From: Bacillota bacterium
GTDB lineage: Bacteria; Bacillota; Clostridia; Lachnospirales; Lachnospiraceae
Assembly: GCA_023398375.1 (NCBI GenBank)
Contig: JAEWSH010000084.1
Span: 186,001-250,000 of the forward strand
Reading direction: 5' to 3'
DNA length: 64,000 nt
Position numbers and translations under genes: made by a program. Positions 1-8,426 of the stretch are shown here, in pieces. Under the pieces are notes generated by a model, which saw only the letters and a list, made by a program, of their open reading frames with translations, was not told where the DNA came from and searched no databases. Numbering within the stretch: position 1 is the stretch's first letter; the number at the start of each line of letters is the position of its first letter.

Positions 1-1
1 A

Positions 2-568
2 GAAAGTCTTTACATGATAGAAATGTGCTATGGGCTGGCACGCAGGATTTCATTTGAGCTGAATCATCGGCTCCCAGAAGTTTTTGAACATCCAAAAGAT
101 ATTCTTTTTCTTACATTAGCCGAGGTATACGCTCTTCCTGCAGGAACTCAGGATTATAAAAATCGAATTACTGTCAGAAAATCCAACCGTCCTCAAAACG
201 AAAGGTTATGGAATAGCCTTTCTCCCGGGGAGAAACAGGGCGGCCAAAAAATACTGACTGGTATATCTGGCAATCGCGGACTTTGCCGTGGACGGGTCAT
301 AAAAATTTTATCTTTGCAGGAATTTGATAAAATGCAGCCAGGAGACATTTTGGTCTGTCGCTATACCGATCCATCATGGACTCCATTGTTTCTTTTAGCT
401 TCTGCAGTCGTGTCCGATACCGGCGGTCCCTTATCTCATAGCGCTATCGTAGCAAGGGAATATAATATTCCCGCAGTTTTAGGCTGCGGAAATGCAACCA
501 AAGCATTATATGACGGACAGGAAATTGTGGTGGATGGTGATAGAGGTATTATTCGGATCATATCCTAG
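2..568 (+). CDS. C-terminal part of a PEP-utilizing phosphotransferase (PEP synthase / rifampicin phosphotransferase type), 5' end outside window
   Basis: The frame is open to the left edge, so the ATG at 14 is not taken as the true start. The visible part ends in the swivelling phosphohistidine domain of PEP synthase, pyruvate phosphate dikinase and rifampicin phosphotransferases: TDPSWTPLF, then GGPLSHSAIVAREY, whose His (residue 142 counted from the ATG at 14) is the expected phospho-carrier. This domain moves phosphate between the nucleotide-binding and substrate domains. The missing N-terminal part would decide between PEP synthase and a drug-modifying enzyme. The family is clear; the substrate is not. 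Confidence 0.8.
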   Translation, partial: ESLYMIEMCYGLARRISFELNHRLPEVFEHPKDILFLTLAEVYALPAGTQDYKNRITVRKSNRPQNERLWNSLSPGEKQGGQKILTGISGNRGLCRGRVIKILSLQEFDKMQPGDILVCRYTDPSWTPLFLLASAVVSDTGGPLSHSAIVAREYNIPAVLGCGNATKALYDGQEIVVDGDRGIIRIIS

Positions 569-670
569 GTGCTTGACAAGCCGCTTCCATGTGCCCAGCT
601 TGTATATTTCCGTCAAAAGAAATACAATAGCGTTATTAAGGTGTTATGCCTGGAAGGATGGTGAAAATGA

Positions 671-1357
671 ATGAAACGGATATTTTTGGTAGAGGACGAT
701 AAGGCAATCGCTAAAAACCTTATACTTTTACTTCGATCTGAAGGATTTACAGTCACCCACGCTCCTACACGGGAGGATGCCCTTTTCGCGCTTGGCGGAA
801 ATAAATTTGACCTGGCTTTGATTGATATTTCTTTGCCCGACGGAAATGGCTTTACGGTTTGCACCGAAATCAAAGAGATGCAAGATGTTCCCGTTATCTT
901 TCTGACGGCTTCCGGGGATGAGTCGAGTGTTGTAACCGGGCTGAACATGGGCGCGGATGACTATATCACCAAGCCTTTTCGTCCCCGTGAATTGATTGCA
1001 CGCATCGGAACCGCCCTGCGAAAAAGCAGTCGTACCAGAGCGGACTTCGATATCCGCGGACTTCATGTTGATACGACAAGCGGCGTTGTGAAAAAAAACG
1101 GCAGCGAGGTGTTTCTTTCTGCCTTAGAATACCGATTGCTGCTGATATTTATCAGCGACCCAAAAAGTATTATCACAAGAAGCAGGCTTCTCGACGAACT
1201 GTGGGATGCAGCAGGCGAGTTCGTCAATGACAATACACTGACCGTGTACATTAAACGCTTGCGGGAAAAGATAGAGAATGACCCGGCAAGCCCGCAAATT
1301 ATTCTGACCGTTCGCGGAACAGGGTATCGATTGGGGGACGAGTATGCTTCGAAATAG
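671..1357 (+). CDS. OmpR-family response regulator
   Basis: 228 residues. The receiver domain (about 1-115) has the acidic pair D9/D10, phospho-acceptor D52 in LIDISLPDGNG, T79 and K101 (ITKPFRP). A winged-helix DNA-binding domain of OmpR/PhoB type follows (about 128-225). The gene overlaps the next one, a sensor kinase, by 14 bases, and an ABC transporter follows, so it is inferred to control that transporter. The arrangement resembles systems that sense and resist cell-envelope antibiotics. A possible binding site, a direct repeat with 11-base period, lies just before the transporter genes. Confidence 0.92.
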   Translation: MKRIFLVEDDKAIAKNLILLLRSEGFTVTHAPTREDALFALGGNKFDLALIDISLPDGNGFTVCTEIKEMQDVPVIFLTASGDESSVVTGLNMGADDYITKPFRPRELIARIGTALRKSSRTRADFDIRGLHVDTTSGVVKKNGSEVFLSALEYRLLLIFISDPKSIITRSRLLDELWDAAGEFVNDNTLTVYIKRLREKIENDPASPQIILTVRGTGYRLGDEYASK

Positions 1358-2333
1358 AGAATTTCGACAGTTTACCATTTTGTTTGCCTTACTAGCTGCC
1401 GCCACTGTATCACTTGGATTTATAATCAGTACTGCGGCCGGAATCCTTGCCGTTACTTCTGCTGCCGCCTATGGCACAATATTTTTCGTATTTACCAAAG
1501 CCAAATATAAAAGCATTGCCCGAATTTCAGATCAAATCGACCTGGTGCTTCATAATGCTGACCATCTGTACATTGGTGAGTCGGATGAGGGCGAACTTTC
1601 TATTCTGCACAGTGAGATCACAAAAATGCTGCTGCGTATCCGAGAACAAAACAACGCGCTGAAAAAGGAAAAAGAATATCTTGCCGATTCACTGGCTGAC
1701 ATAGCACACCAACTCCGAACTCCGCTCACATCCGCCAACCTCATTTTGTCATTGTTAGCGAATAACCCTGATGAAAACAAGAGGAAAGCATTTTTGCGTG
1801 AAGCAGAAGAACTGCTTGTGCGGATGGACTGGCTGCTTACTTCCCTACTAAAATTATCCCGTTTAGACGCGGGCATTGTGGTGTTTCAGAGCGAGCAGAT
1901 AGCGGTAGACGCTCTTGTGGGCGCCGCGCTTCGCCCGCTCTTGATCCCGATGGAGCTGCACAATATCAACATGCAGATAAACGTGCCGCAAGGGATAGAC
2001 ATTCAGGGTGATTGTGGTTGGCTTTCAGAAGCAATTCAAAATATCCTCAAGAATTGCATGGAAAGCGCAGGTGATAACGGAAAGATCGAGATTATCTGCA
2101 CGGACACCCCACTGTTTACCGAAATAGCCATCCATGACAGCGGCGCAGGCTTTGAAAAAGAAGACCTGCCCTGCCTGTTCGACAGGTTCTATCGTGGGAA
2201 AAATACAGGAATGGCAGGATACGGGATTGGTTTGGCGCTCTGCAAGATGATCATAACGCGCCAGGGCGGGACGATCACCGCAAAAAATCACTCACAGGGC
2301 GGAGCGGTATTTGCTGTTCGTTTTCCAAAGTGA
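1344..2333 (+). CDS. Membrane sensor histidine kinase
   Basis: 329 residues. Two membrane segments (about 12-29 and 32-51) are joined by almost no extracellular loop, so no periplasmic sensor domain exists. This is the 'intramembrane-sensing' layout often found where the kinase is informed by its partner ABC transporter. The phospho-acceptor H122 lies in ADIAHQLRTPLTS. The ATPase domain carries the N-box NILKNCMES (N237), DSGAGF and GYGIGLAL. It starts inside the 3' end of the regulator gene and forms a two-component pair with it. The signal is unknown; the neighbouring ABC transporter suggests a peptide or antibiotic. Confidence 0.9.
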   Translation: MLRNREFRQFTILFALLAAATVSLGFIISTAAGILAVTSAAAYGTIFFVFTKAKYKSIARISDQIDLVLHNADHLYIGESDEGELSILHSEITKMLLRIREQNNALKKEKEYLADSLADIAHQLRTPLTSANLILSLLANNPDENKRKAFLREAEELLVRMDWLLTSLLKLSRLDAGIVVFQSEQIAVDALVGAALRPLLIPMELHNINMQINVPQGIDIQGDCGWLSEAIQNILKNCMESAGDNGKIEIICTDTPLFTEIAIHDSGAGFEKEDLPCLFDRFYRGKNTGMAGYGIGLALCKMIITRQGGTITAKNHSQGGAVFAVRFPK

Positions 2334-2341
2334 CGAATCTC

Positions 2342-2383
2342 TCACTAAAAAGTCACTAAGATGTAAGTTTCATCTTCTATTAT
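2342..2383 (+). promoter_or_regulatory. Candidate response-regulator direct repeat and promoter of the ABC transporter genes
   Basis: Two TCACTAA copies start at 2342 and 2353, exactly 11 bases apart, the helical spacing used by OmpR-family dimers. A good -10 box, TATTAT, lies at 2378-2383, while the matching -35 position (about 2355-2360) is poor and overlaps the second copy, as expected for an activator-dependent promoter. The ribosome binding site AAAGGAG lies just before the ATG at 2416. The assignment to the upstream regulator is inferred from position. Confidence 0.5.
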
Positions 2384-2415
2384 ATGAGTGATACATAGGA
2401 AAGGAGACTCACATA

Positions 2416-3099
2416 ATGGAGTTTTTAAAGGTTGAAAATATATGCAAAACTTACGGCAAGGGTGAAAATCAGGTTACTGCGCTTGACCATGTTTCGCTTA
2501 CAATCAAAAAGGGGGAGTTTACAGCAATCATCGGTTCTTCCGGCTCTGGCAAGTCCACCTTGCTTCACAGCATAGGCGGCGTTGATGTGCCGACAAGCGG
2601 AAAGGTATATTTGGAGGGGCAGGATGTATATGCGCAAAATAACGAAAAACTCGCCATATTCCGCAGGCGGCAGGTCGGACTGATCTACCAGTTCCACAAC
2701 CTCATTCCCACCCTGAATGTAGTGGAGAACATTACCTTGCCTATCCTTATGGACAAGCGCAAGGTCAACGAAGAGAGGCTGAATGACCTGCTCGAAATGA
2801 TTGGATTAAAAGACCGTAAAACACACTTACCCAATCAGCTTTCAGGCGGTCAGCAGCAGCGTGTTTCCATAGGACGCGCCTTGATGAACGCCCCGGCGGT
2901 CATGCTTGCCGACGAACCCACGGGAAGCTTGGACAGCCGAAATGGACATGAAATCATCAAACTTTTGAAGGAGAGCAATCAAAAATATGGGCAGACCCTG
3001 ATTCTCGTCACTCATGACGAAAATATAGCCCTGCAGGCAGACCGCATTATCGGCATATCAGACGGCAAAGTAGCAAGAGACGAGAGGGTTCGGCCATGA
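2416..3099 (+). CDS. ABC transporter ATP-binding protein (MacB/LolD-like)
   Basis: 227 residues forming a complete nucleotide-binding domain: Walker A GSSGSGKST (about 40-48), Q-loop near YQFHN, signature LSGGQQQR (from 142), Walker B VMLADEP (D166 E167) and the H-loop VTHDE. It belongs to the MacB/LolD/BceA group that powers FtsX-type permeases. The stop codon overlaps the ATG of the following permease by four bases, so the two are translationally coupled and surely form one complex. It is located at the inner face of the membrane. Confidence 0.95.
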   Translation: MEFLKVENICKTYGKGENQVTALDHVSLTIKKGEFTAIIGSSGSGKSTLLHSIGGVDVPTSGKVYLEGQDVYAQNNEKLAIFRRRQVGLIYQFHNLIPTLNVVENITLPILMDKRKVNEERLNDLLEMIGLKDRKTHLPNQLSGGQQQRVSIGRALMNAPAVMLADEPTGSLDSRNGHEIIKLLKESNQKYGQTLILVTHDENIALQADRIIGISDGKVARDERVRP

Positions 3100-5639
3100 A
3101 TATTTTTTGTAAAGTCACGCTGCAAAGCTTAAAAAAAAGCCGCACCCGAACAATTGTAACAGTGATTGGAGTTATCCTATCCGCCGCCATGATAACAGCA
3201 GTCGCTACCTTTTCTGTGTCCCTGCAAAGCTATTTGATAAATGGTGCTGTTGCTAAAACTGGTGATTGGCATATTGAAATCCCGGACACAGATTCCTCCT
3301 TTGTGGAGGAACAGGCAGCGGACAGCCGGATAGCAAATGCTGTAGCGCTGCAGAACATCGGCTATGCCAAACTGAAAGGCGGACGAAATCCAGACAAACC
3401 ATATCTTTTTATCGCCGGATGGAACGAGAAAGCCTTAGATACTCTTCCGATCAAGCTGCTTATCGGCAGACTGCCGGAGAACAGCGGCGAGATCTTGATT
3501 CCGGCCCATATTGCGGCGAACGGCGGCGTGAAAATTTCGTTGGGCGACACACTCACCCTTGAGGTCGGCAACCGCATGAACGGCGGACAAAAACTTAGCC
3601 AGCACGATTCGTATCGTGCCGGGAAAGAAACGCTTGTACCCATGACAGAAAAAACCTATACAGTCGTCGGCATCTGTCAACGGCCGGCAATCGAGGAGTA
3701 TGCTGCGCCCGGATACACGTTGATCACAACAGAGGACACAGCCGCAGCGGACAGTCTTAGCGTTTTTTTTACACTTAAGAACCCATATCAGGTTCATTCC
3801 TATGCAGACAGCATATCAGGCAAAAACGATTACATTTTGAACGATGATGTACTACGTTTTATGGGACTTTCAGGAGAAAAGATGATCACTGTACTCCTAT
3901 ACGCGATTGGCGGTATTCTAGTTGCCCTGGTCATGCTCGGCTCGGTGTTCCTGATTTATAATTCATTCAACATATCGCTGAACGAACGCACACATCAGTT
4001 CGGAATTCTCATGTCGGTAGGTGCCACGGAAAAACAGCTGCGCAATTCTGTTCTGTTTGAGGGGCTTTGCATCGGTACGATCGGCATTCCGATCGGCATT
4101 TTGGCCGGGATACCAAGCATTAAGCTTCTGCTTATTCTTGTGGCAAAGAATTTTGCAAATGCAATGTATGACAATGTACCGCTGACTTTGGTGGTGTCTG
4201 TTCCTGCGCTTGTTGCCGCTGTGATCATCAGTATGCTCACCATTTTGATTTCGGCCTATATTCCGGCAAAGAAGGCCGCCAGTATGCCCGTGATGGAATG
4301 TATCCGCCAGACAAACGAGGTCAAGGTGGAAGCCAAAGCCATAAGAACCTCAAGGCTTGCAAAACGTCTTTACGGTCTAGCGGAAATACTTGCATTAAAA
4401 AACTTTCAGAGAAACAGGAGGCGTTACCGTAGTATTGTCCTGTCGCTATCACTAAGCGTCGTATTGTTTGTGTCTGCAAGCTCTTTCGGAACCTATCTGA
4501 ATAAGATCGCAGAAAATTCATCTGTGGTCGTTGAAGACTATGACATCTGTTTTGATACGCGGGACATGGAGGAAAGTGAGCTGTTTCAGCTTTATGATGA
4601 GCTGAAAACCGCCGTCGGCGTTACCCATAGCTCTTATCAGGCACTTTCGACCTATTCCTGCGTGCTCAATATAAGGGATTTATCAAGTCATTTTTTGGAT
4701 GAGTGCGGCGAGCTCATCGGTTATGATGGGGCAAGTGAAACGGTGGAAGTACAGCTCAATATACAGTTCGTTGAGAACAGCGTCTATCAGGACCTGCTTA
4801 AAGGCCTCGGTCTGTCCGCAGAGGAATACACCGGACAGGACAAAAAAATGATCATGGCAGGAATACTGCCCGGGCGTTGGTATTCGCAAGAACAACCTAT
4901 AGAATTTACGCTCCAATCCAAGAATGGAGACCAGACGAAAACGATCTGTGCGACCTTTGTAAAAGACTACCCAGATCTGCTGCCTGCGGCGCCGGGTGAG
5001 TTCCACGGATATATGTTTATGGTGATGGCTCCTTACGAGGTAAAGCCGCAGTTCGACGCACTAGGTGCGACTGTAAAGCCTGTAAAGCTGGGCATGACCT
5101 TCCAGTCAGAAAATCCCGGTCAGTCTACAGCTGCGATGCAGACGATGATTGATGGAGCCAGCATTAGTGCCGACTATCATCTGTACAATCTTTATGGTAT
5201 ACTGGAGCAAAACCGTAATATTACATTTATTGTCAATCTGTTCTCGGCTGTTTTTATTATAATGATTTCGCTGATTGCGGTTGCGAACGTCTTCAACACG
5301 ATTTCCACTAATATCAAACTGCGCAGACGGGAATTTGCTATGCTTCGTTCTGTCGGGATGTCTGACCGGGACTTTAATAAGATGATGCGCTTTGAATGTA
5401 TTCTTTATGGAGCGCGGACGATGCTTTGGGGGCTGCCCCTCTCAGGAATCCTTTCCTATCTGATTTATCAGGGCATGGAAGTCGGCGGGGCGGACAATGT
5501 CGATTTTGTATCCCCGTTAAGCAGTATGGCAATCAGTGTGATCGGGGTGTTCTTCGTAGTATTTATTACAATGTTGTATGCCACCAGCAAAATTAAAAAA
5601 GAGAATATCATTGACGCGCTTCGGGATGATATGACTTGA
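3096..5639 (+). CDS. FtsX-type ABC transporter permease
   Basis: 847 residues with two FtsX/MacB-like units. The first has a membrane segment at about 17-40, an extracytoplasmic domain of roughly 220 residues, then three segments between about 268 and 390. The second repeats this: a segment near 440-460, an outer domain of about 240 residues, then three segments to the C-terminus. This eight-segment duplicated plan fits MacB/LolC-like mechanotransmission permeases better than BceB, which has ten segments. Such proteins usually remove or detoxify peptides at the envelope. It is coupled to the ATPase gene and lies beside a two-component system. Confidence 0.9.
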   Translation: MNIFCKVTLQSLKKSRTRTIVTVIGVILSAAMITAVATFSVSLQSYLINGAVAKTGDWHIEIPDTDSSFVEEQAADSRIANAVALQNIGYAKLKGGRNPDKPYLFIAGWNEKALDTLPIKLLIGRLPENSGEILIPAHIAANGGVKISLGDTLTLEVGNRMNGGQKLSQHDSYRAGKETLVPMTEKTYTVVGICQRPAIEEYAAPGYTLITTEDTAAADSLSVFFTLKNPYQVHSYADSISGKNDYILNDDVLRFMGLSGEKMITVLLYAIGGILVALVMLGSVFLIYNSFNISLNERTHQFGILMSVGATEKQLRNSVLFEGLCIGTIGIPIGILAGIPSIKLLLILVAKNFANAMYDNVPLTLVVSVPALVAAVIISMLTILISAYIPAKKAASMPVMECIRQTNEVKVEAKAIRTSRLAKRLYGLAEILALKNFQRNRRRYRSIVLSLSLSVVLFVSASSFGTYLNKIAENSSVVVEDYDICFDTRDMEESELFQLYDELKTAVGVTHSSYQALSTYSCVLNIRDLSSHFLDECGELIGYDGASETVEVQLNIQFVENSVYQDLLKGLGLSAEEYTGQDKKMIMAGILPGRWYSQEQPIEFTLQSKNGDQTKTICATFVKDYPDLLPAAPGEFHGYMFMVMAPYEVKPQFDALGATVKPVKLGMTFQSENPGQSTAAMQTMIDGASISADYHLYNLYGILEQNRNITFIVNLFSAVFIIMISLIAVANVFNTISTNIKLRRREFAMLRSVGMSDRDFNKMMRFECILYGARTMLWGLPLSGILSYLIYQGMEVGGADNVDFVSPLSSMAISVIGVFFVVFITMLYATSKIKKENIIDALRDDMT

Positions 5640-5838
5640 TTCAGGAGCGATAGGATGTATTCAATGTGGCTGCAGCGAATCCGCAACAGCATAGTCATTA
5701 TTGACCAACACACAAAGCGGTCTAATTCTGTCATTTGGCAGTATATATTACTACTTGTTGAAAAATCATCGGTTTTATATACTGCCATATGCATGTTTAT
5801 TTATTACGCTCATTTCTTTTTCAGTGTTGACTTTTTCT
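5640..5838. other. Gene-free stretch with a 12-bp inverted repeat
   Basis: No coding sequence is supported here. The arms TGGCAGTATATA (5736-5747) and TATATACTGCCA (5776-5787) are perfect complements around a 28-base loop. No T-run follows, so a simple terminator is unlikely; an operator pair or an RNA hairpin remains possible. Confidence 0.4.
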
Positions 5839-6005
5839 CTAAATGACTGCTGTCACGGTGTTTCCGCCTAAATCGGTTATCGTTCTCATTCCTGATAAGG
5901 ATGAATTTTTAGACGTTGCCAAACGATCGGAGGTCTGCGCCTCTGTAACAGATGTATTTTCAGATGCTCCCCAGCCTGCTAAAGCTACAGTCTTAAAAAT
6001 GATTT
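5839..6005 (-). pseudogene. Remnant of an iron-siderophore type solute-binding lipoprotein (N-terminal part)
   Basis: Read on the minus strand, one frame gives a worn lipoprotein signal (TVALAGWGASEN, with Trp where the lipobox Cys should be), a Ser/Thr-rich linker, then SGMRTITDLGGNTVTAVI and a stop. 'ITDxxGNTVT' at the start of the mature domain is typical of FecB/BtuF-like substrate-binding proteins of iron or cobalamin ABC transporters. Only about 50 of the usual 330 or so codons remain and no start codon is left. It abuts and slightly overlaps the 3' end of the MarR remnant. Confidence 0.5.
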
Positions 6006-6313
6006 TTTATCAAAGCATTTGCATGCTTCAAAAATTCCTGAATGATATGCAGTTCGTTGTCATTCAAACTTTCAAGATAAGCAAACAACGGGCGGTCATA
6101 TTCCTGATGATACTGGTTATGAAGCTTATAAGCCATTATCCCTTTTTCTGTAAGAAAAAGACAGAATCGCTTTTTATCCTCATCATCCTCCTTTTTTTCG
6201 AGAAAGCCGTGTTCTTCAAGCTTTCGGACAGTTTTTGCTACTACAGCACGTGTTACATTAAAGTTGCGTGCCATTTCAGAAATAAAGATACCTGGATGGT
6301 TTTCTGAATATAT
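5993..6313 (-). pseudogene. 5'-truncated MarR-family regulator remnant
   Basis: The frame opens after a stop at 6314-6316 and runs through HPGIFISEMARNFNV, the first part of a MarR winged helix, then the recognition helix and wing (RKLEEHGFLEKKEDDEDKKR) and the dimerization helices. The 35 to 40 residues that normally precede this are absent and the only ATG (6272-6274) lies within the DNA-binding domain. A full-length MarR has about 145 residues. I read it as a decayed gene, though expression of a short protein cannot be excluded. It directly precedes the lipoprotein remnant, suggesting a deleted MarR-plus-iron-transporter locus. Confidence 0.6.
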
Positions 6314-6346
6314 TTAGGTTGTTTTAATATAATGATCCTTATAAGA

Positions 6347-6383
6347 ATAGCCACACCGCTTTCAAAAAAAATGATGTGGCTAT
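6347..6383 (-). terminator. Hairpin downstream of gpmA
   Basis: Arms ATAGCCACA and TGTGGCTAT pair perfectly (9 bp) around a 19-base loop. The T-run on either side is weak, so termination of the fda-gpmA transcript is plausible but not certain. Confidence 0.4.
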
Positions 6384-6463
6384 AAAGAAAATACGTTTTT
6401 CAGTAAAAAGCCTATACGTAAGAGAATTCACATTTTTCAATTCGTCGAGGACGGGCTTGTATC

Positions 6464-7231
6464 TCATTCAGCGCTTTCTATTGTTTTTGCTTTTCCCTGA
6501 TTTGCTACCATCTTCATTTTTGCAGCTATCAGATCAGGATTTCCTAAAAACTGCTTATTTATGACCGAGAGTGTATCATCCAGTCTATATACCAACGGTA
6601 TGCCCGTAGCCAGATTGAGCCCTATGATTTCCTGCTGGGAAAGATGCTCCAGATACATAACCAGCGCCCTAAGGGAATTTCCATGCGCTGTAATCAGTAC
6701 CCTTTTTCCTGCCATAAGCTGTGGTCTGATCTGCTTCTCAAAGTATGGAATAACCCGTGCGATGGTGTCTTTCAGACTTTCCGCTAACGGCAATTCGTTT
6801 TCCCCCACATTATGATATGCTTTCTGACGAGCTGGGTTTCTTTCATCCTGCGGCTCTAAGGACGGTGGCTGTACATCAAAAGAACGCCTCCAGATTCTCA
6901 CCTGTTCCTCTCCATATTTTTCAGCCGTCTGTGACTTATTTAATCCCTGTAATGTCCCATAATGGCGCTCATTAAGCTGCCATGCCTTTATTACAGGCAG
7001 CCATTCTGCATCCATTTCCTCTAAAGCAAAGTTCAGCGTATGGATTGCACGTTTCAGATAAGAGGTATAGCAGAGGTCAAATTCATATCCTTGCTCCTTA
7101 AACAACCGACCAGCTTCTCTTGCTTCTTCTTTGCCGGCTTCTGATAAGTCAACATCCGTCCAGCCGGTAAACAGGTTTTCTAAATTCCAGATACTTTCTC
7201 CATGACGGAGTAATACTAATTGATGACTCAT
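6464..7231 (-). CDS. gpmA: 2,3-bisphosphoglycerate-dependent phosphoglycerate mutase
   Basis: 255 residues. It interconverts 3- and 2-phosphoglycerate in glycolysis. The catalytic phosphohistidine motif LLRHGE (H10) opens the protein, followed by NLFTGWTDVDLS, ERHYGTLQG and the second active-site His in ITAHGNSLRAL, all diagnostic of the cofactor-dependent enzyme. The start at 7231 is chosen because GGGAGGG stands 7 bases upstream and the family begins right before this motif; an ATG 39 bases further upstream has no such support. It lies 13 bases after the aldolase stop codon, so the two form an operon. Confidence 0.96.
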   Translation of the reverse strand: MSHQLVLLRHGESIWNLENLFTGWTDVDLSEAGKEEAREAGRLFKEQGYEFDLCYTSYLKRAIHTLNFALEEMDAEWLPVIKAWQLNERHYGTLQGLNKSQTAEKYGEEQVRIWRRSFDVQPPSLEPQDERNPARQKAYHNVGENELPLAESLKDTIARVIPYFEKQIRPQLMAGKRVLITAHGNSLRALVMYLEHLSQQEIIGLNLATGIPLVYRLDDTLSVINKQFLGNPDLIAAKMKMVANQGKAKTIESAE

Positions 7232-7244
7232 ATTCAGTCCCTCC

Positions 7245-8129
7245 CTATAAGGATGCTTCGTAAATTTCAATAATTGTATTCAATAATACCGCATCAAATT
7301 CCTGCTGTGTCTGCTTTACAGAAAGATCAGAAAGAAGTGCCCTGGAAAAGCTGGCTATCAGTTTCGGGTTCTGCTTCAACAGTTCATTTGCCTCTTTACG
7401 GCTGTAGCCACCGGATAGTGCCACAATCCGCACAACTCTTGGATCATTCATCAGCTCATTGTAAGTTCCAGCTACAGAAGGAATAGACACCTTCAGCATA
7501 ATGTTCATTGAATCATCCAGTTTTTCTAGATGGCTTTTAATTTCCGTGATCAACATTTCCTCTGCTTCTTGTTTGCTGCTGCTATGAATATCTACCTCCG
7601 GTTCCAAAATCGGTACAAATCCGGCATCAAAAATTTTCTGACCTAATTCAAACTGCTGTTCTACAATCGCATGAATACCATAACCATTTGCTTCATGGAT
7701 AACAGAACGCATCTTTGTTCCAAAAATATTCTTTGCGGCCGCTCTATTCAAAAGTTCATCCAGCTTAGGAATCGGCTTCATCAACTGAACCCCGTCTTTT
7801 TCTTCACCCAGTCCATTGTCAATTTTCAGAAAAGGAACAATCCCTTTTTTCTCCCATAGATAATCCGCAGTATACAGGTTGTCAATTTTACGTTCCATTG
7901 TTTTTTCAAACAGGATTGTCCCTAATATATGTTTGGACGAAAATGCCTTGCTTTCGATGACCCTGCTTCTCATCTGCTGAATCAGATCATACATTTCATC
8001 CTCTGTATGGTATTCTAAAGTCTCAATTCCATAGTCTCTCAGAGCCTTCGGTGTGCTCCCTCCGCTCTGATCCAATGCTGCTATAAATCCTGCACCATGT
8101 TTTATTCGTTCTAATTGTTCTGTTTTCAT
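7245..8129 (-). CDS. fda: Fructose-bisphosphate aldolase, class I
   Basis: 294 residues, close to the 296-residue class I aldolase of Staphylococcus. It cleaves fructose 1,6-bisphosphate to dihydroxyacetone phosphate and glyceraldehyde 3-phosphate through a Schiff base. Visible motifs are FIAALDQSGGSTPKAL, the Schiff-base Lys in MLKVSIPS (K213) and LSGGYSRKEANELL. The start is set at 8129: GGAGG is 11 bases upstream of it but only 2 bases from the earlier ATG at 8138, and family members start with this second Met. First gene of an fda-gpmA operon with an operator-bearing promoter. Confidence 0.95.
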   Translation of the reverse strand: MKTEQLERIKHGAGFIAALDQSGGSTPKALRDYGIETLEYHTEDEMYDLIQQMRSRVIESKAFSSKHILGTILFEKTMERKIDNLYTADYLWEKKGIVPFLKIDNGLGEEKDGVQLMKPIPKLDELLNRAAAKNIFGTKMRSVIHEANGYGIHAIVEQQFELGQKIFDAGFVPILEPEVDIHSSSKQEAEEMLITEIKSHLEKLDDSMNIMLKVSIPSVAGTYNELMNDPRVVRIVALSGGYSRKEANELLKQNPKLIASFSRALLSDLSVKQTQQEFDAVLLNTIIEIYEASL

Positions 8130-8254
8130 GTTATACATAGCCTCCTTTATCTTCTGCGTTGTTTTCCAAATAAGAAAATAACTTCATCCTTAATGCTGGT
8201 AAAAACAGTTCTGTTTCGTTTTTTGACTGATACTCTTTTTCACTTCCTTTCATC

Positions 8255-8316
8255 AGTGGTTAGTTATAACTAACCACTTCTATATTAAGTATGCACCCTT
8301 TTTGATTGTACGTCAA
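8255..8316 (-). promoter_or_regulatory. Promoter and 24-bp palindromic operator of fda-gpmA
   Basis: Read on the minus strand: -35 TTGACG (8311-8316), 17-base spacer, -10 CATACT (8288-8293). Immediately downstream, over the expected transcription start, is a perfect 24-bp palindrome at 8255-8278 centred on TAGTTATAACTA. Its position predicts repression. The palindrome has the look of MarR- or TetR-family sites; the cognate regulator is unknown, and the only nearby MarR downstream of this operon is the decayed one at 5993-6313. Confidence 0.65.
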
Positions 8317-8426
8317 GCATACAATTGATGAAACGCCTCCTTTGAAAAATGAGACAGAACATATCTGGCTGCCCTGCCCCATTTTATTCATGACAATGAA
8401 ATTTCGCAAAGCGTACTTTCAATTGT

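Noticed and set aside
5843..6307. Long plus-strand frame of 154 codons
   Set aside because: It is the complement of the MarR and lipoprotein remnants, which show recognisable protein motifs on the minus strand; it has no ribosome site.
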